This document shows, piece after piece, positions 37,505 to 46,972 of a DNA stretch of 64,000 nucleotides. Both the position numbers and the translations under genes were made by a program. The DNA comes from Paraglaciecola mesophila KMM 241 (GTDB taxonomy: Bacteria > Pseudomonadota > Gammaproteobacteria > Enterobacterales > Alteromonadaceae). Position 1 is the stretch's first letter. Each line of letters opens with the position of its first letter. The notes below the pieces were generated by a model. The model made no database searches. It saw only the letters and a list, made by a program, of their open reading frames with translations, and was not told where the DNA came from. Location of the stretch: contig NZ_BAEP01000023.1 of NCBI RefSeq assembly GCF_000315015.1, positions 62,001 through 126,000 on the forward strand, read 5' to 3'.

Positions 37505-39265
37505 GTGTCTAACGATTATTACAACAGTAAAGTTCAAGAAATCGCGCCGCAATATTTATCGTTGTCGTTTGACCAAGTGCACGAAAACTGGATTCACTAT
37601 TTACCTGCTATTTTAGATAAACCCAATGCGAGCATTCTTGATGTTGGGGCAGGTGTTGGCCGAGATGTTAGTCATATCGCCAATCTGCTAGCCGAAAAAT
37701 ATCAAAGTGACAATCAGTGCCGTGTATATGCGGTAGAGCCCGCAATACAAATGCTGAAAAAAGGGCAAGCTACAACCAAAGGGCAAAATGTTCATTGGCT
37801 GCAAGATTCATTACCCGCATTAGATAAAACCACCCGCTTAGAAATTAGCTTTGACCTCATATTACTCAGTGCTGTTTGGATGCACATTCCCGTTACTCAA
37901 AGAAGCCGCTCATTAAGAAAACTAGCCAATTTGCTTAAACCCGGCGGTAAAATCGTTATATCGCTGAAATTTGGTATGACAGCCGAAGAGCAGCATGAAA
38001 GGAAAATGTTCGACGTCAGCGTTGAAGAGGTAGAGGCACTAGCGCAAAACCTGGGTTTGTTCTCCAAGTTTGAAGCGCAAAACTCAGAAGACCAGCTAGG
38101 GCGTGATGGTGTTTACTGGCAAACCCTTGTATTGCAAATGCCAGACGATGGCACAGGTGCCTTCCCGTTTATACGCCATGTGGCTATTAATGACGGCAAA
38201 TCTGCTACGCACAAATTGGCATTGTTAAGAGTCTTATTAAGAATTGCTGATGGCCATGCCGGTGCGGTACTAAGGCGTGAAACCTCTGCAAACGGTGACA
38301 GAGTCATATTGCCGCTAGGATTGGTGGCTTTGTATTGGGTACACCAATACAAAGATTTAATCGATTATCATGGGTTATTTCAAACGCCGAATAAAAGCCC
38401 CAATATGGGTTTTATGAAAGACGACGGCTGGAGGCAACTAACTCACAGAACCTCAGCTGATTTTCGTATTGGTAACTTATTTATCGGTGCTGACGCGAAA
38501 GCGTTATACCGAACCCTCACGGCCAGTGCGCAAAATATAAGAGACATGCCATGCACGCACATTACGCTACCCAACAGTGATACTCAGGTGTTTGAAGTAG
38601 ACGCCAAAACAGTTCGAGCAAAAGACAGTATATTTCTCGACTTAGATTCCCTAACTAAGTGGGGCGAGTTCTCATTACCTGAAACAACTTGGCTAGCGCT
38701 TAGCCGATATGCCTGTTGGATAGAGCCCGTATTAGTCTGCGAATGGGCAAAAACCATGGCCAGCTACCAAGGCAATAAACGCTTCAATTCACCATACAAA
38801 CAACACGCGCTGTACCAAGCATTAAAATGGGAAGAGCCAGTGCGCTCAACGATAGACGTACGCAAACGGTTCGACGCACTTGCGACCACCCAACAGATGC
38901 AATGTGTCTGGTCAGCCAAACCCCTGAAACATGAATACGACATCGATCACAGTATGCCTTTTTCCCGCTGGCCAAATAATGATTTATGGAACCTAGTGCC
39001 CAGCGACAGTAAAGAGAACAATAGTAAAAGAGATAAATTACCCTCGGAAAAAAGACTCAATGCCGCCAAAGAGCGTATGCAACACTGGTGGGCTACAGCG
39101 TGGTTAAACGACAATAGTCACAACCAGAAACAACGATTCTTCGCCGAAGCGAATATCGCACTCCCGGGACTCAGCGCACAAAACGACTCTATCGATGATG
39201 TATTTGAAGCCCTACTGCTACAAAGAGGGCGCTTGAAGGATATGCAGCAATTGAGTGAGTGGTAG
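37505..39265 (+). CDS. Class I SAM methyltransferase fused to HNH endonuclease domain
   Basis: 586 residues, GTG start with AAGGA ahead. Residues 1-180 are a Rossmann methyltransferase: motif I ILDVGAGVGRD (about 44-54), an acidic AVEPA, then LKPGGKIVISLKFG. It lacks DPPY/NPPY and PCQ, so it is not a typical DNA amino- or m5C-methyltransferase and more resembles small-molecule or RNA enzymes. A helical middle (about 235-440) leads to an HNH domain: CVWS, YDIDHSMPFSRW (about 477-488), NDLWNLVPSDSKENNSKRDK. The HNH catalytic residues look intact. It lies between hipBA and a McrBC-type operon in a defence-like setting. Function not known; candidates are restriction, RNA processing or toxin activity. 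Confidence 0.75.
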   Translation: MSNDYYNSKVQEIAPQYLSLSFDQVHENWIHYLPAILDKPNASILDVGAGVGRDVSHIANLLAEKYQSDNQCRVYAVEPAIQMLKKGQATTKGQNVHWLQDSLPALDKTTRLEISFDLILLSAVWMHIPVTQRSRSLRKLANLLKPGGKIVISLKFGMTAEEQHERKMFDVSVEEVEALAQNLGLFSKFEAQNSEDQLGRDGVYWQTLVLQMPDDGTGAFPFIRHVAINDGKSATHKLALLRVLLRIADGHAGAVLRRETSANGDRVILPLGLVALYWVHQYKDLIDYHGLFQTPNKSPNMGFMKDDGWRQLTHRTSADFRIGNLFIGADAKALYRTLTASAQNIRDMPCTHITLPNSDTQVFEVDAKTVRAKDSIFLDLDSLTKWGEFSLPETTWLALSRYACWIEPVLVCEWAKTMASYQGNKRFNSPYKQHALYQALKWEEPVRSTIDVRKRFDALATTQQMQCVWSAKPLKHEYDIDHSMPFSRWPNNDLWNLVPSDSKENNSKRDKLPSEKRLNAAKERMQHWWATAWLNDNSHNQKQRFFAEANIALPGLSAQNDSIDDVFEALLLQRGRLKDMQQLSEW

Positions 39266-39723
39266 GGTGGATAATAGCTTTCAGTCACTGAAGCTTTCCA
39301 CAATTCCCAAAGAGCCCCTATCTGCTTACAGGCATCGAAATTTTCCAACGGATCGTATTATTAGATTTCTTACCAATGAATTAACCAAGACGGCTTATTA
39401 ATTATTAACTGCTGCTAATAAAAATATTTTGGACTTGGTATCACGCCCAACGTTGATCATACCGAGAAAATGTTTGTGGCCTGCTACTAGCGCAAAGCTA
39501 GTGTTATCGTACTATACGGAATATATCCTTGCTCTATTATCAGCAGTTGATAAGATGTGCCGCTTATGTATAAGCGTACAGTCTTTTGATTGACTGAGCG
39601 CTGGACTTAAAATGAAGGGCTCAATAAACAAGGGTACTTGTTAGTTTCATAATTAATTAGCATTGCACCGTTTATCCGAGCTGGGGTGTATGAAATGTTG
39701 CGAGAACAGTACTTGTGTAAACA
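39266..39723. other. Intergenic region after the methyltransferase-HNH gene
   Basis: About 450 bp, AT-rich, no gene recognised. A short hairpin-forming CTAGCGCAAAGCTAG sits near 39486-39500. I looked for a toxin partner of the following antitoxin-like remnant and found none. Confidence 0.35.
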
Positions 39724-40055
39724 ATGAAAAACGCAAAACAATTGCGCTGCGTTATTGGGATTAAAGGGCAAAGCCCCGAACCCGATTACCCCGTGACATC
39801 TGGTTTGATTCGCTGAAATCCGTGGCTAACGCGCTGTCGAAAGAAAACCAGCAACTGTTAAAAGTAATTGCCGAGCATCAGCCGCAATCAGTGACGGAGC
39901 TAGCCACGCTTACCGGTCGGGCGGTGAGTGAATGTGTCAAGAACACTGAAAACATTGGGCAAGTACAATTTGCTTGGAATGCAAAGCACAAAAACATGCT
40001 TCGCCCTACAATCATCCATCTAAAATTTTTAGTAGTAGTTAATAATGAACAATAA
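39724..40055 (+). pseudogene. Remnant of an antitoxin-like HTH regulator (HVO_A0114-type)
   Basis: An ATG at 39724 reads MKNAKQLRCVIGIKG...EPDYP; one base later in a CCCC run (39789-39792) another frame continues as RDIWFDSLKSVANALSKENQ and QSVTELATLTGR, the conserved core of MarR-like HTH proteins that act as antitoxins for TumE-type toxins. After TGR the recognition helix is replaced by unrelated sequence, then a fragment like the usual C-terminus (RPTIIHLKFLVVV) follows. So it is frameshifted and internally scrambled and unlikely to work. Its end overlaps the methyltransferase start by 11 bp, so it may serve as a leader for translation there. Confidence 0.55.
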
Positions 40056-41337
40056 AACTATCGTCCTTTTACAAGCAGAAGAAATTATTAAGCCCTTAGC
40101 ACTTGAGCATGTACCACAAGACAGTGACGTTGAAGCGGTAATCGATCAATGGTTACACGCCATTGCAACCGATAGCCAGTTTTACTGTAACCCAGATATC
40201 AGCAAGCCAGAGAAGCTTAAAGAAAGTGTAATTAGCCAGTTGAAACTACGTGGTTTATACACAACACGAGACGCGTTTTTTAATGAGGTATTTGGTGTTT
40301 TAAAGCTAAAACCTGATTGTGATAATAAATTTCGCTTTATCGATTTATTTGCTGGGATAGGTGGGATAAGGCTGGGAGCTCAATCCAATGGAGGGATTTG
40401 TGTCTTTTCTTCTGAGTTCGATTCTTTTGCTCAAAATACATATTCATACAATCATGGAGAGCACCCATTTGGTGACATAACAAAAATTCAAGAAAGAAAT
40501 ATTCCTGATCATGATGTACTGCTGGCGGGGTTTCCTTGTCAACCATTTAGTTATTCAGGGCGCTGCGAAGGTTTTGAGGATAAAACAAGAGGCACGTTAT
40601 TTTTCGATGTTCTGAGAATATTGGAGAAAAAAAGACCTAAGTTTGCCCTTTTAGAGAACGTGAAAGGTTTTAAATCCCATAACAAAGGGGAGACTATGTT
40701 TATAGCGCTCAAAGCTTTAGAGGAAGCAGGTTATGAACCTTATTGGACCATTCTGAATAGCTACGATTATGGTGTGCCTCAATATCGTGAAAGATGGTAC
40801 TGTGTTGCTATTCGAAAGGATCTAGGTATTACTGATTTTTCATTTCCAGATTTAAAAGATAGGAAAACTAAACTTAAAGATATAATTAATTTAAGCGAAG
40901 ATGACCAATCTTTATCTATTACAGATTTTGAAAAAGAAAGAATTAAATATCATTTTGATAATTATCATAAACAGGAAAGAGTTCAGCACGACAACTCAAT
41001 GTATGAACCTCACACGAAAAAGGGGAGACATGGAGTATTTTCATTTTTGAAAGCTGACGGTTCGCTAAGGTTTCATGTCGGAGACGTTGCAAAAACTCAG
41101 ATACAAGAAGCGTTTTACGCTAGCTTAGAAACTTATGCACCCACGATTATTGCAAATCGTGTCCCCAAATTATGGGATATCCAGAGAAAACTATCTGTAA
41201 CTGAATCGCTACGTCTTCAGGGCTTCCCAGATGAATTTCATTTCAGAGTATCTAAAGCACAAGCCTATAAGCAATTAGGTAACTCAGTCACAGTGAATGT
41301 TGTTCAAGCAATTATTGAAAATATTATAAAAAATTAA
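40045..41337 (+). CDS. DNA (cytosine-5-)-methyltransferase of a restriction system
   Basis: 430 residues. After an N-terminal extension of about 95 residues it has all m5C motifs: FIDLFAGIGGIRLG (I), GFPCQPFS with catalytic Cys (IV), ALLENV (VI), QYRERWY (VIII), RLQGFPDEF (IX) and QLGNSVTVNV (X). It methylates cytosine in a specific site, protecting host DNA from the nuclease genes that follow with a 12-bp gap. The variable region between VIII and IX, which determines the target, is very AT-rich (a 60-base line at 40921 has about 20% GC). Target sequence unknown. Confidence 0.93.
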   Translation: MNNKTIVLLQAEEIIKPLALEHVPQDSDVEAVIDQWLHAIATDSQFYCNPDISKPEKLKESVISQLKLRGLYTTRDAFFNEVFGVLKLKPDCDNKFRFIDLFAGIGGIRLGAQSNGGICVFSSEFDSFAQNTYSYNHGEHPFGDITKIQERNIPDHDVLLAGFPCQPFSYSGRCEGFEDKTRGTLFFDVLRILEKKRPKFALLENVKGFKSHNKGETMFIALKALEEAGYEPYWTILNSYDYGVPQYRERWYCVAIRKDLGITDFSFPDLKDRKTKLKDIINLSEDDQSLSITDFEKERIKYHFDNYHKQERVQHDNSMYEPHTKKGRHGVFSFLKADGSLRFHVGDVAKTQIQEAFYASLETYAPTIIANRVPKLWDIQRKLSVTESLRLQGFPDEFHFRVSKAQAYKQLGNSVTVNVVQAIIENIIKN

Positions 41338-41349
41338 GGACTGATTATT

Positions 41350-43581
41350 ATGACATACTTGTCTTTAGATAAAATCCGAGAAGCAAGAACCTATGTTGAA
41401 CAAAATATAAAAAAGCCCGATACATTCATGGGATTAGTGTTGCTTTTGATATGTGTTGTAGAAAGAAAGAGAAATGGTTCTTATCTAAAGTCAGATATGA
41501 AGCGGTTTTCAGAGTTTGCAGATGATGCTTTCTATCTATCTGATGCACAGTCGTCATACTCAGATAAGTACTGGTTTGCACTGCTCACAAATGATTGGGT
41601 CGATCAAGTGAAAGATTACTTTCTCAGAGGAAATAAAGTTTCTGCAAATAAAGTTATGCAGTCACTTTTTTGGCTAGATAGCTTTGCCGAACTTAAATCA
41701 AAATCCAGTTTAATTCCAAGCGATATTTTCGAATCATTATTCATAGCGGATCTTGATGAATCAGATTTTAATCAAACCAGTCACGTAACAAAAGCTGATT
41801 TGTTATTAAGTTATGGCGGGACTCAAGAAGCATTAACCATCAAGTTTGATGGCTCTTTTGTAAAGAAAAAAGCGGGAGATTTGAGTGGTGCACCTTTTGG
41901 GCAGACACTGTATGCAGCTACGGAAATAAAAAAGATAATATCAATTTATGATTTTGACTTTATACAAAAATTTGACTTGTCTTTTACGGATGGAAGTCCA
42001 AAACTTAATGTTGATTTGGTTGTTAAATCGATTAAAGACAAATTTAAGTCATGGATGCTGAGTAAAGGCTTGTCTGAAAAAACGGCATCATCTTATTCAG
42101 GAGCAGGAATCGCGTATTGTGACAGGTTCATAAGTAATATCACCGCCAATGTACTTAGCTTTTATCAATTAGACTCTGAACAAATATTAAAGGCGTTAAG
42201 GGAACTTGAGCAAGTAGCTGAATGGTTGCAAGCCGATAAAAGTGGTAATTCTATGTATAGTTCAGCTTGCAAAAAATTAGCTGAGTTCTTGGCTGAAGAG
42301 CATTCCAGTTCATATACGATTTTATCCAAACCCTTCCTCCTTCTCGCTGGCATCTCTGGTACAGGTAAAACTCGTTTTGTGCGTGAACAAGCAAAAACTT
42401 CTGGCCAGTTTACTGAAACTTATTGTTTAACCTCGGTACGGCCCGACTGGCATGAGCCAAGCGATTTGCTTGGTTATATTTCTCGCCTTGGAAAAGACGG
42501 GAAAGCTGAATATATCACCACCGAAGTTTTGCAGTTTATTGCTAAAGCTTGGCGCGCCATTGCTGATTGCGGTCTAAACGTTGAGGTTCAAGATAGCGAA
42601 GATCAAGGCGAGCGATTAGTAGTAACAGGCGAGCGGGATGCGCTAGATAAGGTATTGCCTTACTGGCTGTGTTTGGATGAAATGAATCTAGCCCCCGTAG
42701 AGCAGTATTTTGCCGATTATTTATCGGTGCTAGAAACTCGCGAATGGGATTGGACGGGTGACAGCTTTACCTACAGCAGTGATGCCTTATTAAAACCCAC
42801 CGCCATTAAAGAAGTCGCTGATAAAGAAAAGCTACGCGAAGCGCTAGGCTTTGATGGTGCGCAATTCGATGAGCTGTGGACACGTATTTGCCAATATGGC
42901 TTAGGCATTCCGTTTAACTTACTGGTCGCCGGCACGGTGAATATGGATGAAACCACCCATGGCTTTTCACGAAAAGTGATTGACCGTGCAATAAGCTTTG
43001 ATTTTGGCGCGTTTTTCCCTAACGACTATCACGACTTTTTCACCCCTACCTGCTGTAATAAGCGTCTTAGCTATCCTATTTGGTCAAACGCCTGTAAAGC
43101 GGATTTGGCCAATACCTTTGATGCAGATGGCGCTAAAACTCTAGCGTTTTTATCGGCCGTTAATGCGGTGCTAAAAAGCACACCGTTTGAATTGGCCTTT
43201 CGCGCGCTTAATGAATTATTGCTTGCTGTTACCAGCAGCCAGCCACAAGACGACCTGACTTTAAAAGCCGTATGGGACGACTTTATGATGTGTAAGGTTT
43301 TGCCACGTATTGAAGGCGATACCGACAAACTGACTACATCAAATCGCAAGAATTTGCTGGAAGAACTTAGCGCTGTGCTGGCAGACCAGTTAGCGCCCAT
43401 TTGGTTGGCGCCTGAAGTAGGCGAAGCAAATCAACGTCCGGACTTATATCGCGAGAAAATCGTGGCTGATGGTGCTACGGATGAGCAAAAAGTACTGCAT
43501 ATACCTTGCCGTTCAAAAGCTAAGTTGCAATGGATGAGCGATCGATTAGCCAGCGCCACCTTCACTAGTTTCTGGCCTTAA
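41350..43581 (+). CDS. McrB-like AAA+ GTPase/restriction subunit
   Basis: 743 residues. The N-terminal 320 residues are an AT-rich specificity-type region with no motif I recognise. The AAA+ domain starts with Walker A AGISGTGKT (about 336-344), Walker B YWLCLDEMNLAPVEQY, and the McrB-specific motif GTVNMDETTHGFSRKVIDR. In McrBC this protein forms a GTP-driven translocating ring that activates the nuclease. Together with an m5C methyltransferase before and a DUF2357 nuclease after, the arrangement recalls LlaJI-type systems, where McrB-like subunits recognise a defined site instead of methylated DNA. Confidence 0.88.
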   Translation: MTYLSLDKIREARTYVEQNIKKPDTFMGLVLLLICVVERKRNGSYLKSDMKRFSEFADDAFYLSDAQSSYSDKYWFALLTNDWVDQVKDYFLRGNKVSANKVMQSLFWLDSFAELKSKSSLIPSDIFESLFIADLDESDFNQTSHVTKADLLLSYGGTQEALTIKFDGSFVKKKAGDLSGAPFGQTLYAATEIKKIISIYDFDFIQKFDLSFTDGSPKLNVDLVVKSIKDKFKSWMLSKGLSEKTASSYSGAGIAYCDRFISNITANVLSFYQLDSEQILKALRELEQVAEWLQADKSGNSMYSSACKKLAEFLAEEHSSSYTILSKPFLLLAGISGTGKTRFVREQAKTSGQFTETYCLTSVRPDWHEPSDLLGYISRLGKDGKAEYITTEVLQFIAKAWRAIADCGLNVEVQDSEDQGERLVVTGERDALDKVLPYWLCLDEMNLAPVEQYFADYLSVLETREWDWTGDSFTYSSDALLKPTAIKEVADKEKLREALGFDGAQFDELWTRICQYGLGIPFNLLVAGTVNMDETTHGFSRKVIDRAISFDFGAFFPNDYHDFFTPTCCNKRLSYPIWSNACKADLANTFDADGAKTLAFLSAVNAVLKSTPFELAFRALNELLLAVTSSQPQDDLTLKAVWDDFMMCKVLPRIEGDTDKLTTSNRKNLLEELSAVLADQLAPIWLAPEVGEANQRPDLYREKIVADGATDEQKVLHIPCRSKAKLQWMSDRLASATFTSFWP

Positions 43582-43666
43582 TGGGTTGGTTTTGTTTGAT
43601 GCTTTTTGCAATGAATGCAACCCATAAGCAGAACCCGTACAGCGATGGTGTAAGGAGTGGTAGGGA

Positions 43667-46258
43667 ATGCCAGAGTTAATACGATTACACACCCCCGACT
43701 TTGAGTTTTTGGTTTGGGCGAATGATATTAGCCAGCGGTTGAGCGTGTACCAGAATACAATGGCGCACAGAGCGAGCGCTAATCATGCACAACCTAGCTA
43801 CGAATTGCGCTTTGCGCCTGCGGCTGAACTGAATAACACTATTGAACCGCCAGGGCTTGTTGCAGGTGGTTTATTAAAAAGCGGGTTAGATGAAAGTGAC
43901 TTAGCCGAAAACGACCTTGTTACCAATGGCTTAGCGAAACACGCTGAGCTGACATTAAATTCCCCGCTGTTTTTTGAGAATACTCAGTACCAGTTTGAGT
44001 GGGTCTTTTTTAGTGAAGTAACGAATGCGCGGTTAACCCATCGCAGCCAAAGCGTGAATAAGGCATTTCGTTTTTCCCCCGAAACAAAAACCGCAAGGGG
44101 CGTGGTGCCTGCACGTTTAACCGGCACCATCAATACCGGCAATAATGTGGGTTGGTTGCGCTTGCCACTTACCTTTGAGCTGAATGGCAAAACACAGACT
44201 CAACATATTGCGTTTGAAGTACTGCCAACCAAAATGGCACTGCACCAAGACTTGCCTGCTATGTACCAAGCCATCGACAAAGTTTATCCACTTTGGCGCT
44301 TTAGTTTGGTAGAAAAAACTGAACAAGACGCAGCAACCAGCCAGCATCATGGGCATTTTCCTCTCATGTGGTTGGCTAATTTTGCCGCGTTACGGGAGCG
44401 TTTTGAACAAGGCTTAAAAGTGATTTGTGCCGTACCGCATAGCCGTTTGCAACCCACAGTGGCTAATATTAAAGCCGCCAAATTAAAAGGCCGTTTGCCG
44501 CATAAATTAGCCGAGCAAGTAAAGCAAGACTTTGCAAATGGCCAGTACGATAAACGCTACGCAGTCGAAAAAAAGCAACTGAGTGTCGATACCCCTGAGA
44601 ACCGCTTTATCAAAATGGCGGTGAGTAAAAGCAAGCGGCAATTAGCGGAATTTGAACAAAAGCTTAGGCAAAGTAACCAAGCGCCAGAGCGGCAACGGTT
44701 GTCGGATTCATTTTTAAATGAGCTACATAGTTGGCAGCAGCCACTGCAAAAAGTGTTAGGTCAAAGTTTTTTAAAAGAGGTGGGTGCATACACAGGGTTA
44801 AACCGTGAGTCGTTAGTGCTACAGCAAAAAAACGGTTACAGCGCGGTGTATCGTATTTGGCAGGAGCTGAAATTTTATTTAGATGTGTTTGGCAATCAGT
44901 CGAGCATTTCAATGAAGTCAGTGGCTGAGATATATGAAGTGTGGTGCTTTTTGTGTCTGAAACAGATTTTAGAGCACGATCTCGGTTTTGAATTGGTGGA
45001 AAACAGTGCGACGAAGCTCACTCAAAATAACTTTTTTGAGTACCAACTTAAAGATGGTTTTGCCGGTGCCTTTCGTTTTGAACGCAGCGATGGTGTGACC
45101 GCTAGGCTGGCACACGAGCCGATATTTACCAAAAAAGGAAAATCAATCCGCTCCTACTTGGTTAGCCAAGAGCCAGATATTGTGTTGGAAGTGACACTGC
45201 CTAAAAGCGCCCATTTAACAAAAGCAGGCTCATCAGAAGATAAGCAGTTTATTTGGTTATTTGATGCCAAGTACCGTATCAAAACCGAAAAAAGTCGCTT
45301 TGATGATAGCAATGAAGACGTCGAAAGTACTGATTATGTACCAGACGATGCCATTAACCAAATGCACCGTTATCGGGATGCTTTGATTCGCCTATCAGAG
45401 CCGCGCTTGTCTGAGTCTTCATTCGGTTCAATCGTAGGGCAACCAGCTAAAAAAAGCCGCCCGGTTTTTGGTGCGTTTGCTTTATATCCGGGCTTTTTTG
45501 ATCAAGCCACAACACCCAACCCCTACGCAGCCGCGATAGAGGAAGTGGGTATTGGCGCATTTGCCCTCTTACCTAGCCAAAGTGAGTCTAGTCAAACTGA
45601 TCTTACCCAGATTAAGAGCAGTTATTCCGGTCACCAGTGGTTGCTAGAGTTTTTGCAAGCGCAAATTGGCACAGCGCCGAATGCAAAAACAGGGCAAGGC
45701 AATAAGGTGATGTATCCTGTGGGCGGTATGGCGGACAGGCTCTACGTACAAGAAGCTGCACGCATACCGTATTATGGCATGCGCCAAGTGCTGTACCCTG
45801 ATTTGACTATGACAGTGGCATTGGGTGGACAACGTGGCCGTGACACTGGCTACTTAGAAAAATTTGAGCAAGGCACAGCGCAGTGGTATCACCTGCCGCA
45901 AAGTACGTTTTTGCAGAAATTTAAGCAGCATATTGCCGAAGAAATTCGCTATTTAGCGTTGGCGTCTACCTCTGACACCCAAAGTTCAACCAAGCAAATT
46001 GACAAACTTTGGCCTGTTAAACGAGTCACATTGTTACCACGGTACGCCATTACCGAAGATCAGGCGGGTAAGAAATCAGGCTCTGCTGATTTGTATTATT
46101 TATTTGAGCTAGGCAAACCTCTCTCACTGCAAACGCCAGTGACCAATGTGCCACATCGTCCAATGAAAAACTCGATGAAACTCACAACCTTAACTCGCCT
46201 AGAGAGAGTAACTAAGTTTACCGAGGTCCAAAGAGTATATGAAAAGGCACTGGTGTAA
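43667..46258 (+). CDS. DUF2357/McrC-like nuclease subunit
   Basis: 863 residues. The first half looks like DUF2357 (PENRFIKMAVSKSKRQLAEF is a characteristic segment near residues 310-330). The C-terminal half has a PD-(D/E)xK nuclease core: EPDIVLEVTLP, then WLFDAKYRI, with an alpha-helical YxDDAINQMHRYRDAL after it. It is expected to cut DNA when activated by the McrB-like ring. It lies 85 bp after the McrB-like gene, same strand, with similar base composition to the AAA+ half. Function by family and context. Confidence 0.85.
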   Translation: MPELIRLHTPDFEFLVWANDISQRLSVYQNTMAHRASANHAQPSYELRFAPAAELNNTIEPPGLVAGGLLKSGLDESDLAENDLVTNGLAKHAELTLNSPLFFENTQYQFEWVFFSEVTNARLTHRSQSVNKAFRFSPETKTARGVVPARLTGTINTGNNVGWLRLPLTFELNGKTQTQHIAFEVLPTKMALHQDLPAMYQAIDKVYPLWRFSLVEKTEQDAATSQHHGHFPLMWLANFAALRERFEQGLKVICAVPHSRLQPTVANIKAAKLKGRLPHKLAEQVKQDFANGQYDKRYAVEKKQLSVDTPENRFIKMAVSKSKRQLAEFEQKLRQSNQAPERQRLSDSFLNELHSWQQPLQKVLGQSFLKEVGAYTGLNRESLVLQQKNGYSAVYRIWQELKFYLDVFGNQSSISMKSVAEIYEVWCFLCLKQILEHDLGFELVENSATKLTQNNFFEYQLKDGFAGAFRFERSDGVTARLAHEPIFTKKGKSIRSYLVSQEPDIVLEVTLPKSAHLTKAGSSEDKQFIWLFDAKYRIKTEKSRFDDSNEDVESTDYVPDDAINQMHRYRDALIRLSEPRLSESSFGSIVGQPAKKSRPVFGAFALYPGFFDQATTPNPYAAAIEEVGIGAFALLPSQSESSQTDLTQIKSSYSGHQWLLEFLQAQIGTAPNAKTGQGNKVMYPVGGMADRLYVQEAARIPYYGMRQVLYPDLTMTVALGGQRGRDTGYLEKFEQGTAQWYHLPQSTFLQKFKQHIAEEIRYLALASTSDTQSSTKQIDKLWPVKRVTLLPRYAITEDQAGKKSGSADLYYLFELGKPLSLQTPVTNVPHRPMKNSMKLTTLTRLERVTKFTEVQRVYEKALV

Positions 46259-46418
46259 TAGTTTTACAAATTATAAGCACACCTATGTAACTAGAAATTT
46301 TTTTTGAAAATATACCAATCATGTTTTCCGGACACTTAATTTACCGTATTTAGCATTGATGCTGTCCTTAAAGCTGACATAATCGACTTTCTCAAGGTTG
46401 TTTACAGGATGTATTTGA

Positions 46419-46925
46419 GTGAAATTGTTAATGTCGGTTTTGATCGTATTTGTTGTAACCAGCGCAAATGTGAGTGCAAAGTGCGACTCCGAAAAGGAGA
46501 GAGCAGATTTCTGGAATAAGAAGCTCAAAGAAAAAGTGACGGAGAGAAGAAGAGAACGACATCGCGAGGCTAAAAACGAATTTTTAGCTTGCTTACGAGA
46601 TGATAAGAACGACCAACAATCAAACAGTAATGCTAACTCGATTTACTTTAGTGATAGCAGACAATTGTCAATTTACCGCTCGTCTAGCAGCTATCAGCAA
46701 AAACGTTATCCACAAACTATGAATGTTCAGATCTCAAATTACGCTAATTTCAATGGGAAGAAAAAATTAGCATGGCAGCGCTATTTTAAAGAGTCTCCCC
46801 AGTGTTTATACAACAGCGGAAACATGAAAGTCTTTGTGGCATGTTCAAAAATTCGCAAGCGAGAGCTAAAGGCATTCAACGCTAGATGGAATGATAAGAC
46901 CGGCAAGTTGAACCTAGTCGATTAA
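46419..46925 (+). CDS. Small secreted basic protein, unknown function
   Basis: 168 residues from a GTG at 46419 preceded by CAGGATG. A signal peptide (LLMSVLIVFVVTSANVSA) is followed by a charged, lysine- and arginine-rich helix, a serine/asparagine-rich linker around 65-85, and four mature cysteines. No family recognised. It stands at the right edge of the defence island. Confidence 0.55.
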   Translation: MKLLMSVLIVFVVTSANVSAKCDSEKERADFWNKKLKEKVTERRRERHREAKNEFLACLRDDKNDQQSNSNANSIYFSDSRQLSIYRSSSSYQQKRYPQTMNVQISNYANFNGKKKLAWQRYFKESPQCLYNSGNMKVFVACSKIRKRELKAFNARWNDKTGKLNLVD

Positions 46926-46972
46926 AATCGTTTATCAAGACACCCATGATTGAAAATGGCGCTCGGGTTTTA

